Origin: Cyclobacterium xiamenense
GTDB lineage: Bacteria; Bacteroidota; Bacteroidia; Cytophagales; Cyclobacteriaceae
Assembly (NCBI RefSeq): GCF_009467825.1
Contig: NZ_WIOK01000020.1
Coordinates: forward strand, 55,528 to 119,527
Length of the DNA: 64,000 nucleotides
Direction of reading: 5' to 3'
The stretch's first letter is position 1. Every line of letters begins with the position of its first letter. Position numbers and translations under genes: made by a program. Shown here one piece after another: positions 50,022-57,807 of this stretch. Under the pieces are notes generated by a model, which saw nothing but the letters and a program-made list of their open reading frames with translations, searched no databases and was not told the origin of the DNA.

Positions 50022-50051
50022 GGTGTAGTTGCAAACTACACCCAGCCGGGG
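50022..50051. repeat. Third hairpin, closing the repeat
   Basis: A third copy of the inverted repeat GGTGTAGTT/AACTACACC (50022-50030 and 50034-50042) plus CAGCCGGGG, without the rest of the unit. Confidence 0.8.
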
Positions 50052-50104
50052 GAAAATGAATACTGCTGAAGATGTAGAAAGGTTCTTCTTTTATCAACCG
50101 ATTT

Positions 50105-51247
50105 TCAGCCAAACCGCAGCAACGGGATTCGATCAGCCAACTTCTGCTTCAAATTGTCCGGAAAGGGTTGGTTGCCCATAAACATATCCGTTAGGATTTC
50201 GCAGCCCCGCTGCCCGTATTTTTGCAGCAGCCAATTCCGCACCTGGGGCTGGGCATAGAAAACCCAGGCCATCAGGGAAGAGGTTTTAAGCTCGGGAAGC
50301 AAGCGTTCTTCCAGCAGGCGTTGATAGGTCTCGCCTGCCTGCCCGACAGATTCCCCGCTTGCTACCAGGGCCTGAGCGGCCAACTCCCCGGAATACAGGG
50401 CATTTGAAATGCCCTCGGCGGTTAGCGGATCCGCAAATCCTGCTGCGTCCCCCGCCAGGAATACCCGCCCCCGCGAAAAACCGGATTGCCTGGGGGCGAT
50501 GGGTATCTGAAATCCGTGCGCCGATGCGGACCGTATTTCCCGAATTTCCAATTTTTCCAAATAGGCGGCGTAGTAGGCTTTTAGGTTGATCTTTTGCTTT
50601 TTCAAGCAGCCTACGCCGATGGACAAATGATTCTTTTTAGGAAAGCACCAGGCGTAGCCATACGGTACCGCGTCCACGTCAAAACGCGTGCGCCGGGACA
50701 AGCGCTCAAAATCCGCCGGATTTACCTCAACCTCGTATTCCAGGGCAGGAATCAGTTTTCGGCTATCTTCCCAGCCCGCCAGTTTTGCCGTGGGACTGAG
50801 CGCTCCGTCCGCAGCGATCAGGTAGCGGGTGCGAAACGCCCCACGAGAGGTCTGCAAGAGTAGTTCCTCGTCCTCCTCCTGCAATCCCTGCAGGGCGCAC
50901 TGTTGCAACAGCTCCGCGCCTTTTTCCCGGGCCTTATCTACCAGCAGGGAATCGAAGGAGTCCCGCATGACCATGCTAATAATGGGCTGCTCCCGCCGGG
51001 TCAGAAAGTAATGATCCGATCCTTCAAAATAGACCTCAATTTCCCGGCATTCCTTTTCCACCGTCCCATCGAGGGCAAATGGCAGCCGGCTTCTTCCCCG
51101 AAAGACCAATCCCCCGCCGCAGGTCTTGTAGCGGGGAAGCTGCTCTTTTTCGATCAAAAGTACGCTTTTACCTCCAGCTGCTGCCGTATAAGCAGCCATG
51201 GCGCCTGCCGGTCCGGTGCCAATAACGGCGATGTCGTACGTTTTCAT
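50105..51247 (-). CDS. Geranylgeranyl reductase-like FAD-dependent oxidoreductase
   Basis: A 380-residue flavoprotein. Start set at 51247 (MKTYDIAVIGTGPAGAMAAY), since the upstream in-frame part lies outside the Rossmann fold. FAD motifs are GTGPAGAMAAYTAAAGGKSV, YKTCGGGLV and VFLAGDAAGFADPLTAEGIS. The set is typical of geranylgeranyl reductase-family and related menaquinone/lipid or halogenase-like enzymes. It may reduce isoprenoid chains in membrane lipid or quinone; substrate unproven. Confidence 0.85.
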   Translation of the reverse strand: MKTYDIAVIGTGPAGAMAAYTAAAGGKSVLLIEKEQLPRYKTCGGGLVFRGRSRLPFALDGTVEKECREIEVYFEGSDHYFLTRREQPIISMVMRDSFDSLLVDKAREKGAELLQQCALQGLQEEDEELLLQTSRGAFRTRYLIAADGALSPTAKLAGWEDSRKLIPALEYEVEVNPADFERLSRRTRFDVDAVPYGYAWCFPKKNHLSIGVGCLKKQKINLKAYYAAYLEKLEIREIRSASAHGFQIPIAPRQSGFSRGRVFLAGDAAGFADPLTAEGISNALYSGELAAQALVASGESVGQAGETYQRLLEERLLPELKTSSLMAWVFYAQPQVRNWLLQKYGQRGCEILTDMFMGNQPFPDNLKQKLADRIPLLRFG

Positions 51248-51367
51248 ATGTTTATAATTGTCTCTAAGTTGCCACATGCCTGCCTTTCTGCAGACAGGGA
51301 ATCTTCGCATGATTGATAATCATCCTACTGTGTGACGTTTTCGGCATGCGCGATTTCATGTAGGAAT

Positions 51368-51823
51368 TCAAAGCTCATCCGGTTCCCTTTCGGGAATATC
51401 CGGACCGGTTAAAACTAGTTTTTCTTCCGAACGATTGGCAGCAAAATCTACCCGGATTTTTTCCGGATCGGATTCATGGATGTTCAGGCAGGCATTGTAA
51501 TAGACTTTATGGAAACCCAACCAAATACTCCCCCTGAGCGCGGGTTTGGCGGCGGTAACTTCCAACAGCCGTACGTTTTCGGCAATCGCCCCTGCTGCCC
51601 GCGTGTAGTAGCTCAGAAAAATCCCAAACTCCGTTTTCTTTTCCGAAAGGAGGGTTTCAAAAACGGATGTCAAACTCCCTCGTTGTGCATTTTTGGGCCA
51701 GTCAAAAACCCAGGTTTCCCGCATGGTAACTAAAAATTGGTGAATGGATACGCGTGGGGAATTCGACCAAAACAGGAATAGTCCATTCGTGAAAGAATCC
51801 TGTAATACATGCGAAAATCCCAT
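51368..51823 (-). CDS. Hypothetical 151-residue protein
   Basis: No family recognised. It is hydrophilic with no signal, and contains a WLGFHKVYYNACLNIHESD segment and an acidic C terminus. Codon use looks like the neighbours, and the frame is intact, so I think it is real. It is 120 bases upstream of the flavoprotein gene on the same strand. Confidence 0.5.
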   Translation of the reverse strand: MGFSHVLQDSFTNGLFLFWSNSPRVSIHQFLVTMRETWVFDWPKNAQRGSLTSVFETLLSEKKTEFGIFLSYYTRAAGAIAENVRLLEVTAAKPALRGSIWLGFHKVYYNACLNIHESDPEKIRVDFAANRSEEKLVLTGPDIPEREPDEL

Positions 51824-52032
51824 CGCGCTTTAAATATAAATAGTTAACTTGGAATCGAACAGTTTATGTACCCACAATTCTCATTTTCCATGATACCTAC
51901 GGTCTTTTTTTTGAATTTTCCCAACTTTTCGTACCGCCCTTTCCATCGCGTTTACCACTAAGCCCTGATCCGAAATAGTCAGTTCATACTTTTGCAAGCA
52001 ATCCATTATCGTTTACTAAATAACCCACACGA
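51824..52032. promoter_or_regulatory. Divergent upstream region of the HUMPS cluster
   Basis: 209 AT-rich bases between divergent genes. The promoter of the five-gene cluster should lie here; I see no clear operator. Confidence 0.35.
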
Positions 52033-52737
52033 ATGAAACCTATCGTTCAAATCAGTTTAGATCTTACAAATATCGACGAAGCGCTGGAGACGGCGGCCCT
52101 GGCCATGCGGGCCGGGGTAGACTGGCTGGAAGCCGGCACCCCCTTAATTCTAGCCGAAGGCCTGCACGGCGTGCGCAAGCTACGCGAAGCCTTTCCCAAC
52201 ACACCCATTGTGGCCGACCTGAAAACCATGGATGGGGGCTACCTGGAGGCCGAGATGATGGCCAAGGCCGGTGCCACCCACGTGGTGGTGATGGCACGCG
52301 CCCACGAAGAAACCATCAAATGCGTGGTGCAAGCCGGAAAGGATCACGGCGTGAAAGTCATGGGCGATAACCTGGGTTGCCCCGACATGGTCGCCGGGGC
52401 CAAATTTTTGGAAGACCTGGGATGTGATTATATTGTGCACCATATCGGCTACGACGAACGCCGGGGCATAGCCGCGCAGGGTCGACGCATGCCCAGCCCC
52501 CTGGACCAGTTGCGGGAAGTGGTGAAAGCGGTAAGCATCCCCGTTCAGGCCGTTGGCGGACTCAGCCTGGAGCAGGCCATTTCCACCCCCACCTACGGAG
52601 CGCCGCTGGTGGTGTTGGGTGCCCCGCTAACCATCGACGCGGATGCCTTTAAAACGGCCGACGGAGACCTGGAAGCCTCCCTACGCAAAATTTGCGATGC
52701 CGTACATGCGCATGGCGATGTGGATATTTCTAACTAA
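52033..52737 (+). CDS. HUMPS-family decarboxylase/aldolase, 3-hexulose-6-phosphate-synthase-like
   Basis: A 234-residue protein of the orotidine-phosphate-decarboxylase superfamily. It has Asp10, Glu33, and the D-x-K-x-x-D motif at Asp62, Lys64 and Asp67 (ADLKTMDGG), in the numbering used for 3-keto-L-gulonate-6-phosphate decarboxylase. The segment VHHIGYDERRG at His136 resembles the H-x-G-x-D of hexulose-6-phosphate synthase more than the HRSRD of the decarboxylase. So the chemistry is a retro-aldol or decarboxylation on a phosphorylated ketose, but no 6-phospho-3-hexuloisomerase is adjacent. First of five same-strand genes. Confidence 0.8.
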   Translation: MKPIVQISLDLTNIDEALETAALAMRAGVDWLEAGTPLILAEGLHGVRKLREAFPNTPIVADLKTMDGGYLEAEMMAKAGATHVVVMARAHEETIKCVVQAGKDHGVKVMGDNLGCPDMVAGAKFLEDLGCDYIVHHIGYDERRGIAAQGRRMPSPLDQLREVVKAVSIPVQAVGGLSLEQAISTPTYGAPLVVLGAPLTIDADAFKTADGDLEASLRKICDAVHAHGDVDISN

Positions 52738-52812
52738 AACCAAGCAGGTAGATGAAATCGAACCTGCCTGAGTCAGAAAAGCTATCTGACCAATAAAGAC
52801 AAGTACAATCCT

Positions 52813-53838
52813 ATGAAATCAGCAGCAGTAGTCAATTACGCAGAAGCCAAAGGCTCTGTAGAAATACGCGAAATCGAACAACCCGAAATCGGAGAGGGGG
52901 AGGTATTACTGGAAGTAGCCAATGTCGGAGTTTGCGGCAGCGACCTGCACCAATGGACTTCCGACCATAGCTGGCCGGTCAACTACCCCGTGGTGCTGGG
53001 ACACGAATTTGGAGGCAAAATCGTGGAAGTCGGACCCCGGGTAGAGGGATGGAATACCGGCGACCGGGTGGTCAGTGAAACCGCCGCCGTCATCGATCCC
53101 CTAAACCCCATGAGTCGGGTAGGGCTTTACAACCTGGATCCCAGCCGAAAAGGCTTTGGCTATGGCGTTAACGGGGCCATGACACGCTTTGTCAAGGTGC
53201 CGGCGCGTTGCCTGCACCATGTTCCCGAGCAAGTACCGTTTGAAGAGGCCTGCCTGACGGAACCCTGTTGCGTGGCGTACAACTCCGTGGTCGTGAACTC
53301 CAATATCCGCCCGGGGGACCGGGTAGTCGTCATTGGACCAGGTACCATCGGCATGCTTTGCGCCGTTATGGCCCGCCTCAATGGCGCCGAGGTGGCCGTT
53401 CTTGGGCTGGAAGCTGACCGGGGCCGCCTGGAAATAGCCAAAGGCTACGGCTGCGAGGGGCTGATCGGCGATGCCAGCGAATGGGCTCGTTCCCGGGATG
53501 GCCTGGGTGCCGACCTGATTGTGGACGCTGCCGGTGCCAGCGCCACCCTGAAAATCGCCATGGACCTGGTGCGCCCCAACGGGCAAATCACCAAAGTGGG
53601 CTGGGGACCGCAGCCCTGTAATTTTTCCCTGGACCCCATTGTCCAAAAGAACGTGCGCCTGCAGGGCAGTTTCAGCCATAACTGGCCCATCTGGGAAAAG
53701 GTCATCGGCATGATGGGCTCCGGCATGCTGGACGTCAAACCCATCATCGGAGGCGTATGGCCCGTCACCTCCTGGCTGGAAGCCTTCGAGAAAATGCACC
53801 ACGGAGAAGTGGTAAAAAGCGTACTCAAACCCGTCTGA
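52813..53838 (+). CDS. Zinc-type MDR dehydrogenase (polyol/sugar acid) without structural-zinc cysteines
   Basis: A 341-residue medium-chain dehydrogenase. Catalytic zinc ligands are Cys in VGVCGSDLHQW, His-Glu in LGHEFGGK, and the acidic residue in CLTEPCCVAYNS. The Rossmann motif is VVVIGPGTIGMLCAVMA. The lobe that usually holds four Cys (structural zinc) reads ETAAVIDPLNPMSRVGLYNL and has none. The family oxidises polyols, threonine or L-idonate-type acids. It precedes the SDR gene by two bases. Confidence 0.85.
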   Translation: MKSAAVVNYAEAKGSVEIREIEQPEIGEGEVLLEVANVGVCGSDLHQWTSDHSWPVNYPVVLGHEFGGKIVEVGPRVEGWNTGDRVVSETAAVIDPLNPMSRVGLYNLDPSRKGFGYGVNGAMTRFVKVPARCLHHVPEQVPFEEACLTEPCCVAYNSVVVNSNIRPGDRVVVIGPGTIGMLCAVMARLNGAEVAVLGLEADRGRLEIAKGYGCEGLIGDASEWARSRDGLGADLIVDAAGASATLKIAMDLVRPNGQITKVGWGPQPCNFSLDPIVQKNVRLQGSFSHNWPIWEKVIGMMGSGMLDVKPIIGGVWPVTSWLEAFEKMHHGEVVKSVLKPV

Positions 53839-53840
53839 TC

Positions 53841-54632
53841 ATGCGATTAAAAGGAAAAGTAATCATCGTCACCGGCAGCACCACGGGTATCGGCAAGGCC
53901 ATTGCCCTGCGTTGTGCCGCCGAAGGAGCGCAGGTAGTGCTGCACGGACTGGAAAAGGATTGGGGAGAAGCGGTGTTGCAAAAAATTGGAGTGGAGCAGG
54001 CCGTACTCCACATCGAAGACCTGCAAACGGAGGGCTGTGCGGAGCGCCTGGTAGCCCTGGCCCACGAACGTTTTGGAAAACTGGATGCCGTCGTCAATAA
54101 TGCCGCCTGGGTGGTTTCCTCCGATTTCGACAGCGTGGACCGGCCTTTTCTGGAGAAAGTTCTGTCTATCAATTCCATTGCCCCCTTTCTGCTGATCAAA
54201 GCGGCATTGTCCGCCCTGGCCGCCAATCGGGGCAACGTACTGAACATCGGTTCGGTCAATGCCTGGAGTGGGGAACCCAACCTGCTGGCCTACAGCATGT
54301 CCAAAGGTGCCTTGATGACGCTTACCCGAAACCTGGGCGATAGCCTGTTTCGCGATAAGGGCGTGCGCGTCAACCAAATCAATCCCGGCTGGGTGCTCAC
54401 CGAAACCGAGAAACAACGCAAAAAAGAACACGGGCTCTCGGATACCTGGTACGAAGACCTTCCCAACATGTACGCCCCAGCCGGGCGGATCATTGCTCCG
54501 GAGGAAATTGCTGCCGCCGCTATCTTCTGGCTCTCCGACGAGTGCGGGCCCGTCAGCGGACAGGTCATGGAACTGGAACAATACCCGCTGATCGGCCGCA
54601 ATGCCCCCAAAGATGCAAGTACCATTCATTAA
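53841..54632 (+). CDS. SDR-family oxidoreductase of the sugar cluster
   Basis: A 263-residue dehydrogenase; start at 53841 (MRLKGKVIIVTGSTTGIGKA), since the upstream frame overlaps the MDR gene. Motifs are GSTTGIGKAIALRCA, NNAAWV, active Ser in NIGSVNAWSG, and YSMSKGALMTLTRNLGD. The C terminus lacks the usual DGG end and finishes MELEQYPLIG. It probably oxidises or reduces a carbohydrate intermediate; with the MDR enzyme it gives two redox steps, as in the L-idonate route. Confidence 0.88.
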   Translation: MRLKGKVIIVTGSTTGIGKAIALRCAAEGAQVVLHGLEKDWGEAVLQKIGVEQAVLHIEDLQTEGCAERLVALAHERFGKLDAVVNNAAWVVSSDFDSVDRPFLEKVLSINSIAPFLLIKAALSALAANRGNVLNIGSVNAWSGEPNLLAYSMSKGALMTLTRNLGDSLFRDKGVRVNQINPGWVLTETEKQRKKEHGLSDTWYEDLPNMYAPAGRIIAPEEIAAAAIFWLSDECGPVSGQVMELEQYPLIGRNAPKDASTIH

Positions 54633-54650
54633 TTTTTCAATCAACACACT

Positions 54651-55547
54651 ATGCCAAAATTAGCCGCATTTCCCAAAGCCTACATGCAGGCCCTGTGCAA
54701 GGATGGATCCATGAAACTGGAAGAATGGATTCGCCTTGCCAGTACCCTGGACATCGCCGGACTGGAATGGTACGCGGGTTTTATGGAAATGGAAGACCGC
54801 TCCCGCTGGCCCGAATTCAAGGCCCGGGTGGAGGATACCGGAAAAGTAATCCCCATGATGTGCTGCTCCCCGGATTTTACCCATCCGGAAGCCGCCTTTC
54901 GGGAAAAAGAAATCGCCAAACAAAAACACTGGATCGACATGACCCATGCCCTGGGTGGTAGCTATTGCCGCGTCCTTTCCGGACAGAAGCGTCCCGAGCT
55001 CAGTCTGGATGAAGGCGTAAAGCTGGCTGCCGATTCCATTATGCGCTGCATTCCCTATGCCGAAGAGCGGGGGATCACGCTGATCCTGGAAAACCACTAC
55101 AAGGACGATTTTTGGACCTACCCCGAATTTGCCCAGAAAATGGACGTATTCTGTCAACTCGTGGACAGCATACAGCACCCCCATTTCGGCGTCAATTACG
55201 ATCCCAGCAACACCTTTCTGGCCGGGGAGGATCCCCTGGAATTGCTGCATCGGGTGTCGGACCGGGTGGTTACCATGCATGCCAGCGACCGTTTCCTGAA
55301 ATACGGGACCATCGAAGATTTAAAGAAAGAGGAAGGCGGGGCCGTGGGCTATGCCAAACGACTGAGTCACGGAGAGATTGGCAAAGGCCTGAACGATTAC
55401 GATGCCATCTTTACCGAACTGAAGCGCGTGGGATTCGACGGCTGGGTCAGCATCGAAGACGGGGTAGACGGCATGGATCAATTGGAAAGAAGCGTGGCTT
55501 TCCTAAAGAAAAAGCTCGCTACCTACTGGACCGAACAAGCCGGATAG
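54651..55547 (+). CDS. Sugar phosphate isomerase/epimerase (TIM barrel)
   Basis: A 298-residue xylose-isomerase-like TIM-barrel protein. Metal ligands are visible as Glu in LILENHYKDDF, Asp in FGVNYDPSNTF, His in VVTMHASDR and Glu in WVSIEDGVDGM. It fits ketose 3-epimerase or hydroxypyruvate-isomerase-like families. Start ATG 54651 is 19 bases after the SDR stop. The precise reaction is unknown. Confidence 0.85.
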   Translation: MPKLAAFPKAYMQALCKDGSMKLEEWIRLASTLDIAGLEWYAGFMEMEDRSRWPEFKARVEDTGKVIPMMCCSPDFTHPEAAFREKEIAKQKHWIDMTHALGGSYCRVLSGQKRPELSLDEGVKLAADSIMRCIPYAEERGITLILENHYKDDFWTYPEFAQKMDVFCQLVDSIQHPHFGVNYDPSNTFLAGEDPLELLHRVSDRVVTMHASDRFLKYGTIEDLKKEEGGAVGYAKRLSHGEIGKGLNDYDAIFTELKRVGFDGWVSIEDGVDGMDQLERSVAFLKKKLATYWTEQAG

Positions 55548-55602
55548 AAGCGCAGTCCAACCGGCCTGTCTACTGCAGGCCAGTCAAAAAAAACAGATTT
55601 CC

Positions 55603-56478
55603 ATGACAAACGCACGATTACTGGTCGATTCCCGCTGCATCCTGGCAGAAAGCCCAGTTTGGGAGCAAGCCCGGGAAAGTTACCTCTGGGTAGACATTGA
55701 AAATGGGGTTTTGTACCGGTTGAAGCGGGGGGCAAGCCGTCCCGAAACCTGGACCTTTCCCCACCGGCTTCCGCTGGTAATCCCCGATCATGCGGGCAGC
55801 TACCTGCTGGCGCTGGATCGGAAACTCGCCAAATTTAATCCCGAATCGGAGCAACTGGACTGGCTTTGCGAGGTAGCGCAGGACAAGCCGGACAACCGCT
55901 GGAACGACGGGGCTTGTGACAGCAAGGGCCGCCTATGGGCCGGTACCATGAGCACCCGATTTACCCAAAACGCCGGATCCCTGTACCGAATCGATACGGA
56001 CCGGGTTCCGGAGAAGGTCATCGATCAGGTGAGTATCTCCAACGGCATTTGTTGGTCCCTGGACGAAAAGACCCTGTACTACATCGACAGCCCTACCCGA
56101 AAGATACAAGCCTTTGATTTCGATTTGGAAAAGGGCTTTATCAGTTTTAACCGGGTAGCCGTGACGATTCCGGAGGAACTGGGTGCACCGGATGGCCTAT
56201 GCATGGACCAAAACGGCAAGCTCTGGGTGGCCCATTACGGAGGATTTGGTGTGTACTGCTGGGACCCCGAAACCGGCCTGCAACTGCACAAGGTCGATGT
56301 GCCCGCGCCCCACGTCACCTCCTGTGCGTTTACCGGTCCGGAAAACAACGAATTACTGATCACCACCGCCCGGGAAAACCTTTCCGCGGAGCAACTGCAG
56401 CAGTATCCCCAGAGTGGGGGCGTCTTTCTCGCGACCGTGCCGGCAACAGGCGCGAGCGTCTACGGACCGGGCTTTTGA
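55603..56478 (+). CDS. SMP-30/gluconolactonase-family protein, cytosolic
   Basis: A 291-residue lactonase-type propeller without signal peptide. Ligands are Glu in ILAESPVWEQA, Asn in SISNGICWSLD, NRWNDGACDSKGRLWAGTMS and Asp in GAPDGLCMD. It hydrolyses sugar lactones to acids. Unlike the lipoprotein homologue at 48343 it acts in the cytosol, probably on the lactone made by the MDR dehydrogenase. Last gene of the cluster. Confidence 0.9.
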   Translation: MTNARLLVDSRCILAESPVWEQARESYLWVDIENGVLYRLKRGASRPETWTFPHRLPLVIPDHAGSYLLALDRKLAKFNPESEQLDWLCEVAQDKPDNRWNDGACDSKGRLWAGTMSTRFTQNAGSLYRIDTDRVPEKVIDQVSISNGICWSLDEKTLYYIDSPTRKIQAFDFDLEKGFISFNRVAVTIPEELGAPDGLCMDQNGKLWVAHYGGFGVYCWDPETGLQLHKVDVPAPHVTSCAFTGPENNELLITTARENLSAEQLQQYPQSGGVFLATVPATGASVYGPGF

Positions 56479-56927
56479 TAGACCGGGGCAGGAAGATAAA
56501 GGTATGTCTTTACCAGCAAAACAGGCAGTGTCACCCGTACATTTTTGGTGGGGTAGGAGGGACTGCCCGGGTTTTCTGCCGTATGTTTTTTTGCTTTCCA
56601 GCAATTTTTATGGAATGCCGAATTTTTTGGACCGCATTCCGGCCCATTCTTAAAAAAAATCTACTATATTGATCGTGCATCGGGGCATTAACCAGCGGGG
56701 TATCGCCCAGATTTATCTGGAGCAGGGCACCTATTCTTAGGCCACTAAAAGGTTAGGTTAGATGGATTCCTTTCCTACCGGACACAGTACAAGTCGAAGA
56801 ACTAACCCCTGACAAAAAAGCAGCCCGATTAGGGATAGCTAGTTGTTACAGGGAAGTTGAAGAAGAACCAAGTAGAATGGAAATCAGTTTTACGATGTAA
56901 TTTCATATATTTAGTAAAATTTAGGCT
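56479..56927. other. Gap between the sugar cluster and VapBC
   Basis: 449 bases. A short plus-strand stretch near 56790-56900 reads as a coding-like tail (VEELTPDKKAARLGIASCYR) without a start, perhaps a gene remnant. Otherwise nothing recognised. Composition drops to AT-rich toward the end, which suggests the left border of the accessory island. Confidence 0.35.
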
Positions 56928-57167
56928 ATGACACATGCAGAACGCTATATCATTGAAACTTATTCTGAGCTTTTTGAAAGTTTGAGTTCAGTAAGCAAAT
57001 TAGAGCTGCTTGAGCGACTTGCGAAATCTATAAGGAAGGGGAGAAAGTCTCAAGAAAAAGATTTTTTCAGTTCTTTCGGAGGATTTGTTTCAGAAAAGCC
57101 AGCCGAGGAAATTATAAAAGAAATCAGAGAAAGCAGGAAATTCAAATCTAAAGACTTGAAAATTTGA
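56928..57167 (+). CDS. VapB-type antitoxin
   Basis: A 79-residue protein directly upstream of a PIN toxin (three bases between). ELLERLAKSIRKG followed by FFSSFGGFVSEKPAEEIIKE is the layout of Bacteroidota antitoxins paired with VapC: an N-terminal helical part and a C-terminal toxin-wrapping helix. It lacks a recognisable AbrB or RHH DNA-binding motif. AT-rich compared with the sugar cluster. Confidence 0.75.
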   Translation: MTHAERYIIETYSELFESLSSVSKLELLERLAKSIRKGRKSQEKDFFSSFGGFVSEKPAEEIIKEIRESRKFKSKDLKI

Positions 57168-57170
57168 TGT

Positions 57171-57575
57171 ATGCAATATTTGCTTGACACGAGTACATGT
57201 GTTTTTTTTTTGAGAGGTAAACTCCATCTCGATGAAATCATCAAGGAAAAAGGTCTTGAGAATTGCTTCATCTCTGAAATAACAGTTTTTGAATTGAAAT
57301 ACGGAGCAGAAAAAAGCGATGATCCCAAGAAATCTCACAGAGCGGTTGATAAATTTGTGAAAGGGCTAACCATCATACCGATTTTTGGGATAGTAGACCA
57401 GTATGCCAATAACAAAGTCTTGCTAAGTAAAAACGGAACACCGATGCATGATGAATTTGATTTGATCATTGGTGTTACCGCACTAGCTAACGAAATGATT
57501 TTAGTAACAGACAATAGTAAAGACTTCAGGTACTTAGAAAACCTGAAATTGGAAAACTGGTTGGAAAGAAAATAA
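57171..57575 (+). CDS. VapC-type PIN-domain ribonuclease toxin
   Basis: A 134-residue PIN nuclease. Acidic catalytic residues are in YLLDTSTCVFFLRG (first Asp), SEITVFELKYGAEK (Glu), and DEFDLIIGVTALANE plus LVTDNSKDF (Asp residues). VapC toxins cut initiator tRNA or rRNA. The pair is probably a type II toxin-antitoxin system that stabilises the island. Confidence 0.9.
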   Translation: MQYLLDTSTCVFFLRGKLHLDEIIKEKGLENCFISEITVFELKYGAEKSDDPKKSHRAVDKFVKGLTIIPIFGIVDQYANNKVLLSKNGTPMHDEFDLIIGVTALANEMILVTDNSKDFRYLENLKLENWLERK

Positions 57576-57807
57576 CCTCCCTGTAACAGTACCTAAGAAG
57601 AAGTGGGGCGCACGGTGCCAGGGGAAAGGTTTATTTCCCGAACTAACTTCTACTATGGTGGACAGCTAATCGCTTCGAAATGCCCTATGTTTCTTAGCCG
57701 GAACGTTGGTTTGCCCCTTGTAAACGTAAGGGTATCAGGAAAGTGGATCGCTATGAAATCCCGCACGACGCTTATACTTGACCCTAGCCGTAAAAAATTG
57801 ACCCGAT

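Noticed and set aside
49456..50112. 218-codon minus-strand frame through the tandem repeats
   Set aside because: The translated duplication follows the DNA repeat, the hairpins lie inside it, and no family is seen. More likely non-coding.
52033..52737. Naming the HUMPS gene ulaD (3-keto-L-gulonate-6-phosphate decarboxylase)
   Set aside because: The H-R-S-R-D segment of UlaD is replaced by H-I-G-Y-D, and the ascorbate PTS and other ula genes are absent.
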